Below, in pieces: positions 1-8,601 of a stretch of DNA of 64,000 nt (position 1 is its first letter; each line of letters opens with the position of its first letter). The translations under genes and the position numbers were made by a program. A model generated the notes under the pieces. It did no database searches. It was given only the letters and a program-made list of their open reading frames with translations, and was not told the DNA's origin. The DNA comes from Actinophytocola gossypii. Lineage in GTDB: Bacteria; Actinomycetota; Actinomycetes; Mycobacteriales; Pseudonocardiaceae. Location: positions 19,971-83,970 of the forward strand of contig NZ_JAFFZE010000020.1 in NCBI RefSeq assembly GCF_025165815.1. Reading direction: 5' to 3'.

Positions 1-103
1 ACCGCGTGGTGAGAATGAGCGTCGCCACCATCGTCTTGTCCGGCAGCTCGACCACGAAGACCAGGCCGAAGGCCGTCAACAGGGCGATCAGTGTGGGGTC
101 CAC
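1..103 (-). CDS. GDT1/TMEM165-family membrane protein, N-terminal fragment
   Basis: Only the first 34 codons lie in the window; the gene runs off the left edge. The peptide begins MDPTLIALLTAFGLVFVVEL and continues PDKTMVATLILTTR. The acidic motif E-L-P-D-K-T in a first membrane helix is the hallmark (E-x-G/P-D-K-T/S) of the UPF0016/GDT1 family of Mn/Ca cation:proton exchangers. The start is GTG at 103, preceded by a purine-rich GGAGAGGAACCT. It is divergent from the cyd operon. Family assignment rests on the one motif and hydrophobicity, as the second motif copy is outside the window. Confidence 0.7.
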   Translation of the reverse strand, partial: MDPTLIALLTAFGLVFVVELPDKTMVATLILTTR

Positions 104-311
104 CAGGTTCCTCTCCGTCCCAACCCGGACGGAGGCAGCACGACCCCGACCGGGCATGCCTACTACCCGGCCGGAGGTCTCGTTCGCCCGCTGACAAGCG
201 GGTGAGGCGCCGGACCCGGAACGGGTCAGTATGTCGACGCACTCGCCGGATGGCCGAAGCCATACGCGGGAACTACTCCCCTCAGGCGCCACCATTGTAA
301 CGGGGGACCAA

Positions 312-331
312 GGTCCCGGAGGTCCGGGACC
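312..331. promoter_or_regulatory. 20-bp perfect palindrome upstream of cydA
   Basis: GGTCCCGGA-GG-TCCGGGACC, nine-base arms around a two-base centre, ends 44 bp before the cydA start in the divergent intergenic region. It could be a dimeric-repressor operator or an RNA hairpin in the leader. It does not resemble the Rex site (TTGTGAA-N6-TTCACAA) that often controls cyd genes in actinobacteria. Confidence 0.45.
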
Positions 332-375
332 GGCGGACCTGCCGCGGACACCCCCTCGGGCGGGACCGTGGGTAC

Positions 376-1866
376 GTGGACGTACTGGATCTCGCGCGCT
401 GGCAGTTCGGCATCACCACCGTCTACCACTTCCTGATGGTGCCGCTGACGATCGGCCTTTCGCTGCTGGTCGCGTGCATGCAGACGGCGTGGGTGCGTAC
501 CGGGAACCGGCGCTACCTGGCGATGACGAAGTTCTGGGGCAAGCTGCTGCTGATCAACTTCGCGATGGGCGTGGTCACCGGGATCGTCCAGGAGTTCCAG
601 TTCGGCATGGCCTGGAGCGAGTACTCCCGGTTCGTCGGCGACGTGTTCGGGGCGCCGCTGGCGATGGAGGGGCTGGTCGCGTTCTTCGTCGAGTCCACCT
701 TCCTGGGGCTGTGGATCTTCGGCTGGGACCGGCTGTCCAAGCGGGCGCACCTGGCCTGCGTGTGGGCGTTCTCGCTGGCCACCGTGGCGTCGGCGTACTT
801 CATCCTGTCGGCGAACTCGTGGATGCAGCACCCGGTCGGGGTGGAGCTGGTGGACGGGCGGCCGCGGCTGACCTCGATCTGGGAGGTGCTGACGAACTCG
901 ACGGTGCTGGTGGCGTTCCCGCACGCGATCGCCGGCGCGCTCGCGGTGGCCGGCGCGTTCCTGGTCGGCATCGCGGCCTGGCACCTGTGGCGGCGGCGGG
1001 ACGGTGCGCACGACGACGTGTGGCGGTCGTCGCTGCGGCTGGGGACCGTGGTCGGGGTGCTGGCGTTCGGCGGCCTGGCGATCAGCGGGGACCTGCAGTC
1101 GAAGCTGATGTTCGACCAGCAGCCGATGAAGATGGCGGCGGCGGAGGCGCTGTGCCACACCGAGCGGCCGGCCGGCTTCTCGGTGTTCGCGGTCGGCGAC
1201 CTGGCCGGCCAGGACTGCGAGAACGTCACCTCGATCACCGTGCCGGCCCTGCTGTCGTTCCTGGCCAACGGCGACTTCGACTCTGAGGTGACCGGGATCC
1301 AGGACCTGGTGGAGCGGTACCGGGCCGAGTACGGCGAGTTCTACCCGGTCGACGAGCGGTTGGGTGAGCTGTCCGGGCAGCCGATCGACTACGTGCCGAA
1401 CCTGCCGGTCACCTACTGGGGCTTCCGGCTGATGATCGCGTTCGGCGCGGCGGGCGCCGCGGTCGGCGTGGTGGTGTGGTGGCTGACCCGGCGCGGCCGG
1501 GTACCGGAGTCGCGGTGGTTCCCCCGGCTCGCGCTGGCCGGGATCGCGGCGCCGTTCCTGGGCAACAGCTTCGGCTGGATCTTCACCGAGATGGGCCGGC
1601 AGCCGTTCGTCGTCGCGCCCAATCCGTCCGGTGTCGACGGTGTGTGGATGTTCACCGCGCAGGCCGTGTCCGGGCTGACCGTTGGCGAGGTGCTGACCTC
1701 GCTGATCGCGCTGACGCTGGTGTACGGGGTGCTCGCGGTGGTGGAGGTGGTGCTGATCCGCCGGTACGTGCGCGGCGGGGTGGCGGCCGTGCTCCCACCC
1801 CCCGAGCCGGAGAAGACCGCCGAGGACGACGCCGAGGACGACGACGTGCTGTCGTTCGCCTACTGA
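376..1866 (+). CDS. cydA: cytochrome bd oxidase subunit I
   Basis: This is the catalytic haem-bearing subunit of the quinol:O2 oxidoreductase, an integral membrane protein of the high-affinity respiratory branch. 496 aa, within the normal range. Visible hallmarks are the N-terminal FGITTVYHF with the haem b595 ligand His18, a histidine in NSWMQHPVG (~153, haem b558), a short Q-loop region and GRQPF near residue 410. The usual motif there is GRQPW, so the W-to-F change is unusual. The start is GTG with no clear Shine-Dalgarno sequence. cydB follows after 12 bp, then cydDC, giving a classic cydABDC operon probably induced at low oxygen. Confidence 0.96.
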   Translation: MDVLDLARWQFGITTVYHFLMVPLTIGLSLLVACMQTAWVRTGNRRYLAMTKFWGKLLLINFAMGVVTGIVQEFQFGMAWSEYSRFVGDVFGAPLAMEGLVAFFVESTFLGLWIFGWDRLSKRAHLACVWAFSLATVASAYFILSANSWMQHPVGVELVDGRPRLTSIWEVLTNSTVLVAFPHAIAGALAVAGAFLVGIAAWHLWRRRDGAHDDVWRSSLRLGTVVGVLAFGGLAISGDLQSKLMFDQQPMKMAAAEALCHTERPAGFSVFAVGDLAGQDCENVTSITVPALLSFLANGDFDSEVTGIQDLVERYRAEYGEFYPVDERLGELSGQPIDYVPNLPVTYWGFRLMIAFGAAGAAVGVVVWWLTRRGRVPESRWFPRLALAGIAAPFLGNSFGWIFTEMGRQPFVVAPNPSGVDGVWMFTAQAVSGLTVGEVLTSLIALTLVYGVLAVVEVVLIRRYVRGGVAAVLPPPEPEKTAEDDAEDDDVLSFAY

Positions 1867-1878
1867 TCGGGGAGTTCG

Positions 1879-2886
1879 ATGGACCTGGCGACCGTGTGGT
1901 TCGTGCTGATCGCCCTGCTGTGGCTGGGCTACCTGTTCCTGGAGGGCTTCGACTTCGGCGTCGGCATGCTGCTGCGCGTACTCGGCCGCGACGAGCCGAG
2001 CCGGCGGGTGCTGCTGAACACCATCGGCCCGGTGTGGGACGGCAACGAGGTGTGGCTGATCGTGGCCGTCGGCGGGACGTTCGCGGCGTTCCCCGGCTGG
2101 TACGCGGGCCTGTTCAGCGCGGCGTACCTGCCGGTGCTGCTGGTGCTGCTGGCGCTGATCGGGCGCGGGGTGGCGTTGGAGTACCGGGGCAAGGTCGACA
2201 CCGTGCGCTGGCGGGCCGGCTGGGACACGGTGCTCGTGGCCGGTTCGGCGGTCGCCGCGCTGGGGGTGGGGCTGCTGCTGTCGTGGAACGTGCTCGGCCT
2301 CCCGATCGACGCGAACGGCGACCGGGTCGGTTCGCCGTTCGCCGCGTTCCGCTGGGACACCCTGATCGGCGCGTTCGCGGTCGCCGGCTTCGCGGTGGTG
2401 CACGGCGCGGCGTTCGTGGCGTTGAAGACCGAGGGCGAGGTGCGGGCGCTGGCGCGCTCGCTGGCGCTGCGGATCGCGCCGCTGGCCCTGGCGCCGCTGG
2501 GGTTGACGCTGCTGATGGTGCAGCTGCGCGAGGGCTCCGCGTGGACGTGGCTGCCGCTCCTGGTGGCCTTCACGGCCGCGGTCGGAGCGTGGACGCGCCT
2601 GGCCGCCGGTCGTGAGGGGCAGGCGTTCGCCCTGCTCGGGGTGGTGATCGCGGCGACCGTGGCGACCTGGTTCGGCGCACTGCACCCGAACGTGCTCCCG
2701 TCCACAGTGGACCCGATGTTCTCGTTGACCATCGCGGACACGGCGTCCAGCCCGTACACGCTCACCGTGCTGTCGTGGGTCGCGGCGTTCGGCACCCCGG
2801 CGGTCCTGGTCTACCAGGGCTGGACGTACTGGGTGTTCCGCCGCCGCATCGGCACCCGCCACATCCCCTCGGTGCGTGTCCCGTGA
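1879..2886 (+). CDS. cydB: cytochrome bd oxidase subunit II
   Basis: Second subunit of the bd-type quinol oxidase, 335 aa and mostly transmembrane helices. The N-terminus shows the typical sequence GYLFLEGFDFGVGMLL with the conserved W-D-G-N-E-V-W segment shortly after (~52-58). The ATG is preceded by GGGGAG at good spacing. It follows cydA by 12 bp and its TGA overlaps the likely ATG of cydDC, so the three are translationally coupled. CydB stabilises the complex and contributes to quinol and haem d binding surfaces. Confidence 0.95.
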   Translation: MDLATVWFVLIALLWLGYLFLEGFDFGVGMLLRVLGRDEPSRRVLLNTIGPVWDGNEVWLIVAVGGTFAAFPGWYAGLFSAAYLPVLLVLLALIGRGVALEYRGKVDTVRWRAGWDTVLVAGSAVAALGVGLLLSWNVLGLPIDANGDRVGSPFAAFRWDTLIGAFAVAGFAVVHGAAFVALKTEGEVRALARSLALRIAPLALAPLGLTLLMVQLREGSAWTWLPLLVAFTAAVGAWTRLAAGREGQAFALLGVVIAATVATWFGALHPNVLPSTVDPMFSLTIADTASSPYTLTVLSWVAAFGTPAVLVYQGWTYWVFRRRIGTRHIPSVRVP

Positions 2887-5800
2887 TGAATGGGTCGCTC
2901 CGCTCATCCGCTAAGGCGCCGTCTTCCCTCGTCACGTGCTCGGCGCTGGCGCGCCTGCGCGCGCTCCTCAGTCCAGACGGCACCCGCTCCTTCGCTCCCG
3001 CTCCCGTGAAACGACCCGGCCCGCTCGGCGCGTTGTGGCTGTCCGGCGCGGCGCGTCGAGCACTCGCCGGCTGCGGGGTGCTGGCGGTGCTCCATGCCGC
3101 GGCGCTGGTGGCGCAGTCCTGGGCGCTGGCAACGGTTCTGGCCGACGTCGTGCTGCGGACCGGTGCCCCGGTCGGCGGGCGGCTGGGGGTGCTCGCCGGC
3201 GCGGTCGCCGTCCGCGCGGCGCTCGGCTGGGCCACCCAGGTCGTCGCCGCCCGCGCCGCGGCCGGCGCCAAGGAGGAACTCCGCGCGATCCTGCTCGACC
3301 GCGCGCTCGCCGCCGGTCCGGAGTGGACGGTCGAGTACGGCCCGGCCGAGCTGACCACCCTCGCCACCCGCGGCCTGGACGCCCTGGACGACTACTTCAC
3401 CGTCTACCTGCCCGCCCTGGTGAACGCCGCGGTCCTCCCGCTCGGCGTCGGCGCGGTGTTCCTGCTGACCGACTGGCCGTCGGCGCTCGTCGTCGCGCTG
3501 ACCCTGCCGCTGGTGCCGCTCTTCGCCGTCCTGATCGGCCTGCACACCCGGGACCGGGTCGCCGCCGCGGCCGACAGCACCGCCCGGCTGTCCGGCCGGT
3601 TCCTGGAACTGGTCCGCGCCCTGCCGGTACTGACCGCGTTCCGCCGCGCCGCCGCCCAGGCCGACGTCGTCCGCACGGTCTCCGACGCCCACCGCCGGGC
3701 CACCATGGACACCCTGCGGGTGGCGTTCGCCTCCGCCCTGGTCCTGGAACTGGTCGCCACCCTGTCCGTGGCCCTGGTCGCGGTCGTGATCGGCCTCCGC
3801 CTCGTCTCCGGCGACCTGGCCCTCGCGGTCGGCCTGTTCGTCCTGATCCTGGCCCCCGAGTGCTACCTCCCCCTGCGCACCGCCGGCGCCGCCCACCACG
3901 CCAGCGAGAACGGCCTGGAAGCCGCCCGCCGCGTCGCCGACCTCCCCACCCCACCCGCACAACCCACCCGCGAGCCCCCGCACGGCGACATCGTCGTCCA
4001 GAACCTGCGCGTCCGCCGCCGAACCACCTTCGCCCCCGACGGCCTCACGTTCACCGCCCGCCCCGGCACCATCACGCACCTGACCACCCCCAGCGGCACC
4101 GGCAAGTCCACCGCCCTGGCCGTCCTCCTCGGCTACGTCGAGCCGACCGCCGGCACCGTCCACATCGCCGGCACCCCCCTCGCCGACCTCGACCCAGACG
4201 CCTGGCGCCGCCACCTCGCCTGGGTCCCCCAACACCCCACCCTCACCGCCCCCACCGTCCGAGCCGAACTGGCCCAACTCCGCGAGTCGTACGCTCCCGT
4301 CGCGCGAGTCGTACCTTCCCGTCCCGCGAGTCGTACCTTCCCGGACGAGCTGGCCGACGTCACCGCCCAGGTCGCCGCCGAGCACCTCCTCGACCGCCCC
4401 ACCGCCGCCCTCTCCGCGGGCGAACGCCAACGCGTGGCCGTCGCTCGCGCCCTGCTCCGGCTCCGGCTCGGCGCCACCGTGCTCCTGCTGGACGAGCCGA
4501 CCGCCCACCTCGACGCGGCCACCGCCGGCACCGTCATGGCCGCGATCGAGCGCGCCGCCGCCGACGGCGCCACCGTCATCCTCGCCAGCCACCACACCAT
4601 CCAACCCACGCCGGACGCCCCCGCCCCGGCCCCGCGCACCCGGCACACCGCGCCGGCCGAACCCCGCGGCACCCGCCTGCGCGCCCTGCTCACCCCCCGG
4701 CTCCTCGCCGGCGCGGCCCTCGGCGCGGCCGCCCTCGTCGCCGGCGTGGCGCTGACCGTGACGTCCGCGTGGCTGATCGCCAAGGCCGCGCACCAGCCCC
4801 CGATCCTGACCCTGTCCGTGGCCGTCGTCGGCGTCCGCACCTTCGGCCTGGCCCGCGCCGTGCTCCGCTACGCCGAACGCCTGGTCACCCACGACGCGGC
4901 GTTCCGCGCGGCCGGCGAGCACCGGGTCCGTCTCTGGCACCGCCTCGCGCCGGCCCAGCGTGCCGACGGCCTGGCCCACGACGTCGACACCGTCCGCGAC
5001 CTGACCCCGCGCGTCCTCACCCCGCCCCTGGTGGCGGGCCTGGTGATCGTGGCGGCCGTGGGCGTCCAGCTGGTGATCCTGCCGGCGGCGGCGCTCACGC
5101 TCGTCATCGCGGTCGCGGCGGCCGGACTGGGTGCACCGGCCGTCGCGCTCGCGCTCGACCGGCGGGCCGGTACCAAGCAGGCAGCCGCCCGCCGGAGCCT
5201 GGCCCAGGGCGTCCACACGCTGCTCGCCTCGGCCGCCGAGCTGATCGCGTTCGGCACCCACCGCGGGCACCGCGCCACCCTGGCCGACACCGACGCCGCC
5301 CTCGGCCGCACCGCCCGCCGCGAGGCCCTCGGCGCCGGTGCCGCCACGCTCGTGATCACCCTCGCCACCGGGGCCGCGGCCGTGGCCGGCACGATCCTGG
5401 CCGCCGCCGCGGTCGCCGACGGCACCCTCGACCCGCTGCTCGCCCCCGTCCCGGCCCTGCTGCCCCTGGCCATGGCCGAGGTGCTCGCGCTCCTCCCACC
5501 AGCCGCCCAACACCGCGACGCCCTGACAGCGGCCCTCGCCCGCCTCGACCAGAAGCCCTGGCGGCGCCCGGAGATCACCGGCTCCGACCTCGCACTGCGC
5601 GACGTCGACGCCCGCTGGCCCGGCGCCGCCGAACCGGTCCTGCGCGGCGTCACCCTCGACATCCCCCGCGGCACCCACGTCGCCGTCACCGGCCCGTCCG
5701 GCGCCGGCAAGTCGACCCTGCTGGCCCTGCTCCTCGGCCTGCTGCCCGCCGAACGCGGCACCGTCCACGCCCCCGCGAGCGTCGCCTGGTGCCCGCAGGA

Positions 5801-6197
5801 CCCGATGCTCGTCGCCACCACCGTCCGGGAGAACCTCCGCCTCGCCGACCCGCACGCGACCGACGAGCGCCTCGCGCACGCCCTCCGCCAAGCCGCCCTA
5901 CCCCACTGGACCAGCCGCCTCGACACCCACCTGGCCGGCGGCGCCGCCACCACCTCCGGCGGCGAGGCCAACCGCCTGGCCCTGGCCCGCGCCCTGCTCG
6001 CCGACGCCGACGTCCTCCTGCTCGACGAGCCCACCGCGCACCTCGACGGCCCGACCGCCCGCACCGTGCTGGCGAACCTCCGCGCCACCGGCCGCACGAT
6101 CGTGCACGTCACCCACCGCCCCGAGGAGGCCGCCGACGCGGACGTGGTCCTCGACATCGACGCCGCCGGCCGCGTGCACACCGTCGCTCGACGCTGA
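2886..6197 (+). CDS. cydDC: fused CydD-CydC thiol-reductant ABC exporter
   Basis: A single ~1103-aa protein carrying two ABC half-transporters, TMD-NBD-TMD-NBD, as in many actinobacteria. The CydDC transporter exports cysteine/glutathione-type thiols (mycothiol in actinobacteria is a guess) needed for bd-oxidase assembly. NBD1 has Walker A PSGTGKST, signature LSAGERQR and Walker B LLLDEPTAHLD. NBD2 has Walker A GPSGAGKST, a divergent signature TSGGE and Walker B LLLDEPTAHLD. The ATG at 2886 overlaps the cydB stop; a later in-frame start near the first helix is possible. Oddity: between the Q-loop and the signature of NBD1 there is a 66-bp insert of three 22-bp repeats read in three frames. 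Confidence 0.93.
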   Translation: MNGSLRSSAKAPSSLVTCSALARLRALLSPDGTRSFAPAPVKRPGPLGALWLSGAARRALAGCGVLAVLHAAALVAQSWALATVLADVVLRTGAPVGGRLGVLAGAVAVRAALGWATQVVAARAAAGAKEELRAILLDRALAAGPEWTVEYGPAELTTLATRGLDALDDYFTVYLPALVNAAVLPLGVGAVFLLTDWPSALVVALTLPLVPLFAVLIGLHTRDRVAAAADSTARLSGRFLELVRALPVLTAFRRAAAQADVVRTVSDAHRRATMDTLRVAFASALVLELVATLSVALVAVVIGLRLVSGDLALAVGLFVLILAPECYLPLRTAGAAHHASENGLEAARRVADLPTPPAQPTREPPHGDIVVQNLRVRRRTTFAPDGLTFTARPGTITHLTTPSGTGKSTALAVLLGYVEPTAGTVHIAGTPLADLDPDAWRRHLAWVPQHPTLTAPTVRAELAQLRESYAPVARVVPSRPASRTFPDELADVTAQVAAEHLLDRPTAALSAGERQRVAVARALLRLRLGATVLLLDEPTAHLDAATAGTVMAAIERAAADGATVILASHHTIQPTPDAPAPAPRTRHTAPAEPRGTRLRALLTPRLLAGAALGAAALVAGVALTVTSAWLIAKAAHQPPILTLSVAVVGVRTFGLARAVLRYAERLVTHDAAFRAAGEHRVRLWHRLAPAQRADGLAHDVDTVRDLTPRVLTPPLVAGLVIVAAVGVQLVILPAAALTLVIAVAAAGLGAPAVALALDRRAGTKQAAARRSLAQGVHTLLASAAELIAFGTHRGHRATLADTDAALGRTARREALGAGAATLVITLATGAAAVAGTILAAAAVADGTLDPLLAPVPALLPLAMAEVLALLPPAAQHRDALTAALARLDQKPWRRPEITGSDLALRDVDARWPGAAEPVLRGVTLDIPRGTHVAVTGPSGAGKSTLLALLLGLLPAERGTVHAPASVAWCPQDPMLVATTVRENLRLADPHATDERLAHALRQAALPHWTSRLDTHLAGGAATTSGGEANRLALARALLADADVLLLDEPTAHLDGPTARTVLANLRATGRTIVHVTHRPEEAADADVVLDIDAAGRVHTVARR
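4282..4347. repeat. three tandem 22-bp repeats inside the first NBD of cydDC
   Basis: Three contiguous 22-bp copies start at 4282, 4304 and 4326, sharing the core GCGAGTCGTACCTTCCCG (the first copy has small changes). Because 22 is not a multiple of 3, the same DNA is read in all three frames as RESYAPV, RVVPSRP and SRTFPDE. The total of 66 bp keeps the reading frame. It sits in the helical subdomain of the first ATPase domain, between Q-loop and signature motif. Confidence 0.9.
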
Positions 6198-6203
6198 AGT
6201 GGG

Positions 6204-6209
6204 TAGGTT
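6204..6209 (+). promoter_or_regulatory. -10 element of leaderless promoter, GAF kinase
   Basis: TAGGTT lies seven bases before the GTG at 6217. This fits a leaderless transcript and favours 6217 over the in-frame GTG at 6199. Confidence 0.55.
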
Positions 6210-6216
6210 CGCGGAG

Positions 6217-7350
6217 GTGGAACCCGACCTGGCCGCCCGTGCCCTCGGCGCCGCGACCGAGATCGCCACCGCCGCCCTCTCCGGCGACGACCCCGAGGCG
6301 GTCCTGCGCCTGGTCGTCCAGCGCGCGGCGGACCTCGCCCAGGCCGACCTGGGCCTGGTGATGGCCCGCGCCGACGACGGCACCCTCACGGTCGAGGCCG
6401 CCCACGGCACCGACGACGTACGCGTCACCAACCCCGTCGGCCTGGTCCTGTCCGCGCGTTCCTCCGCCGCGAGGGTCGCCCGCAGCGGTGTGGCCCTCAC
6501 CGTCGACGACGTCTGGGCCGACCCCCGCACGGCCCCGTTCGTTCCGCGCGAGCTGCGGGTCTACGGCCCGTTCGCGGCCGCGCCGTTCGGCACCGCGCAA
6601 CGCAGGCTCGGCGCGCTGACCGTCTACCGACACCGAGGCGCCCGCCCGTTCGAACCAGCCGCGATCGACCTGCTCTCCGCGTTCGCCGCCCAGGCCGGCC
6701 TGGTCATCGTGCTGTCCGAAGGCGCCACCGCCCGAGCGAGGATCGCCCTCTACCAGGAACGCGAACGCATCGCCCGCGACCTGCACGACGTGATCGTGCA
6801 GCGCCTCTACGCCGCCGGCATGCAGCTGGACCTGCTGGCCCGCCGCCCGGCCAGGAAACTGGCCCGCTCCGACGCCACCCGCCTCGCCGAAGCGGTGGAC
6901 CAGCTCGACGCCTCCATCGCCGACGTCCGCGCCGTCGTCCGCGCCCTCCGCACCCCCGAGCCGGACGCCACCGGTACGGATCTGGCCGAGTCCGTCCGAG
7001 GCGAGGTGGCCATCGCCGGCGAACTGCTCGGCTTCCCACCCACCCTGCGCATGGACGGCGACCTCACCGATGTTCCGGCCGACCTCGCCGACCACACCCG
7101 CGCCGCCCTGCGCGAGGCACTGTCCAACGTGGTCAGACACTCCGGCGCCACCCACGTCGAAGTCCACATCGGACGCGACCGCGACCTCACCCTCACCGTC
7201 ACCGACGACGGCTGCGGCATCCCAGAAGGCGTCACCCACCGCGGCCTCAAACACCTCCAAGAACGCGCCACCCAGGCAGGCGGCCGCTGCCAGATCGCCT
7301 CCTCCTCCCGCCGAGGCACCACCGTCACCTGGTCCGCCCCGTTGGAGTGA
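6217..7350 (+). CDS. GAF-domain sensor histidine kinase (DevS/NarL-partner type)
   Basis: 377 aa, soluble. A single GAF domain covers roughly residues 15-165, followed by a HisKA_3 dimerisation helix with ERIARDLHDVIVQRLYA (phospho-His in R-D-L-H-D) and a HATPase_c domain with REALSNVVRHSG and DDGCGIPEG. This layout is that of the DevS/DosS redox-hypoxia kinases, but with one GAF instead of two and no obvious haem-ligand signature. It follows cydDC by only 19 bp, which suggests a role in controlling respiration. No response regulator is adjacent; the DevR-like regulator at 16927-17574 is a possible partner. Confidence 0.85.
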   Translation: MEPDLAARALGAATEIATAALSGDDPEAVLRLVVQRAADLAQADLGLVMARADDGTLTVEAAHGTDDVRVTNPVGLVLSARSSAARVARSGVALTVDDVWADPRTAPFVPRELRVYGPFAAAPFGTAQRRLGALTVYRHRGARPFEPAAIDLLSAFAAQAGLVIVLSEGATARARIALYQERERIARDLHDVIVQRLYAAGMQLDLLARRPARKLARSDATRLAEAVDQLDASIADVRAVVRALRTPEPDATGTDLAESVRGEVAIAGELLGFPPTLRMDGDLTDVPADLADHTRAALREALSNVVRHSGATHVEVHIGRDRDLTLTVTDDGCGIPEGVTHRGLKHLQERATQAGGRCQIASSSRRGTTVTWSAPLE

Positions 7351-7459
7351 ACCCCAGGTGACGTGATGTCGAGTTGGCCGTATCCGGTCAGGACCCTCCC
7401 GCTCCAACAGCGACGTCGCCAGCCTGTGTCTGTCGGACGCGATGTGGGAGGGACTTGCC

Positions 7460-7807
7460 ATGGGGGCGAACGCAGACCGGATGCACATGGATGTCGACGC
7501 GGTCCTGCATCACATGGCACAGGTCGCGGACGTCGGGCAGGAGATCGCGACGGCGTGGGCCGTACGGCGCCAGGAGTTGGAGGCACTCGAACCAGGCATC
7601 GGTTCAGGGGTGATCGGGTCCGCCATTCGGGCCGCCTACCGCGTCCCCAGCCAGCAGGTGAGCGACGCCGTGACGAAGATCCCCGAGTTGTACGCCGCGA
7701 TGTCGGAGGCGGGCAGGTCGGCGGTGAACGAGTACGTAGCCGCCGACCAGGCTGGTGCGGCCGGCATCGCCAAGGCGACGCCCGACGTCGACCCGAGAAC
7801 GCTCTGA
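7460..7807 (+). CDS. EspC-like type VII secretion-associated small protein
   Basis: 115 aa, all-helical by composition, no signal peptide. It resembles the WXG100/EspC-like partners that precede T7SS toxins in Pseudonocardiales: it opens with MGANADRMHMDVDAV and ends with an alanine-rich helix followed by PDVDPRTL. ATG 7460 is chosen over an upstream in-frame start because GGGAGG lies at proper spacing before it. Its stop overlaps the start of the next gene (TGATG), so the two are translationally coupled and probably co-secreted as a pair. The family call is by pattern, not by search. Confidence 0.6.
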   Translation: MGANADRMHMDVDAVLHHMAQVADVGQEIATAWAVRRQELEALEPGIGSGVIGSAIRAAYRVPSQQVSDAVTKIPELYAAMSEAGRSAVNEYVAADQAGAAGIAKATPDVDPRTL

Positions 7808-8601
7808 TGGCGGTCGCCGAGCCTCCGTCCGACTTCGGCTTCTGGCCCAAGGTTCGAGCGTTGTCGGGCTGGCCGGACACCGACGAGACATCGCTGGGTG
7901 CGATGTCCGCGGCGTGGGCGGGAGGTGCGGGCGGGCTGGAACAGGCGGCGAGCGTGAACTTCGATGGCGTCCAGAACTCGTGGGACGACGCCGTCGGCCG
8001 GAGTTTCGCCTCGGAAATGAGGGGAATCTCCGGAACGGTCGATGGCCACGCGCAGGACATGCGCCAGTTGGAGACCTACACCGACGACGCCGAGGCCGTG
8101 GTCCTGCAGACCAAGGTCGAGATCAACGACGTCATTCGGTCGATGGCCCCGACCTACGGTGCGATGGAGTTTCTGCCCCCGGGGATACGTCAGGCCGTGC
8201 AGCCGGCCTGGATCGTGGCCGCCGCCCGGATCGTCATCAAGCTGATCGAGAGGGCGGCTCGTTGGCTGTCGAGAGGCCCGAAGGTCAAGGACCGCGCACC
8301 GCGACCTCCGGCCACACCGACAGCCCCGCGACTGACGCCCAAGCAGCTCGACGACGCGATCACCTACGCCAAACGCCCGGCGAAACTGGACCACGTCTTC
8401 GTGCCCAAGCACAAGCTCGACGCTTTCGTGCAGCAGTCCGGTGGGCGGGAAGCGGCGATGGAACGGATCATGCGTAGCCTTGACCCGCCGCCCGGGCCCG
8501 GAATCTTCGAGGTGCAGCGCGACATCGGCGGACACCTGATCACGATCCGCGGCTTCGTGGTCGACGGCGTACCCAAGATTGGAACGGCATTCATCCCATG
8601 A
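7807..8601 (+). CDS. putative WXG-like polymorphic toxin
   Basis: 264 aa. Residues 1-145 form a WXG100/LXG-like helical delivery region with SWDDAVG at its middle. A Pro-rich linker (RPPATPTAPRLTP) follows. The C-terminal ~75 residues contain K-L-D-H-V-F, a G-G-R-E-A helix and a terminal ITIRGFVVDGVPKIGTAF. That architecture (L-H-F, long helix, beta sheet ending I-G-T-A-F) recalls CdiA-CT type RNase toxin domains of the BECR fold. Nuclease activity is inference. It is flanked by an EspC-like gene upstream and a small acidic gene overlapping by 4 bp downstream, the standard toxin-immunity order. No ESX machinery is encoded nearby. Confidence 0.62.
   Translation: MAVAEPPSDFGFWPKVRALSGWPDTDETSLGAMSAAWAGGAGGLEQAASVNFDGVQNSWDDAVGRSFASEMRGISGTVDGHAQDMRQLETYTDDAEAVVLQTKVEINDVIRSMAPTYGAMEFLPPGIRQAVQPAWIVAAARIVIKLIERAARWLSRGPKVKDRAPRPPATPTAPRLTPKQLDDAITYAKRPAKLDHVFVPKHKLDAFVQQSGGREAAMERIMRSLDPPPGPGIFEVQRDIGGHLITIRGFVVDGVPKIGTAFIP

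Noticed and set aside
300..375. Rex operator in front of cydA
   Set aside because: No TTGTGAA-N6-TTCACAA-like sequence is present; only the unrelated GC palindrome.
226..2907. A very long minus-strand open frame antisense to cydAB (and similar long antisense frames at 2904-5891 and elsewhere)
   Set aside because: Composition-driven shadow frames in high-GC DNA: Arg/Gln/His-rich translations, no domain features, while the opposite strand encodes recognisable conserved proteins.
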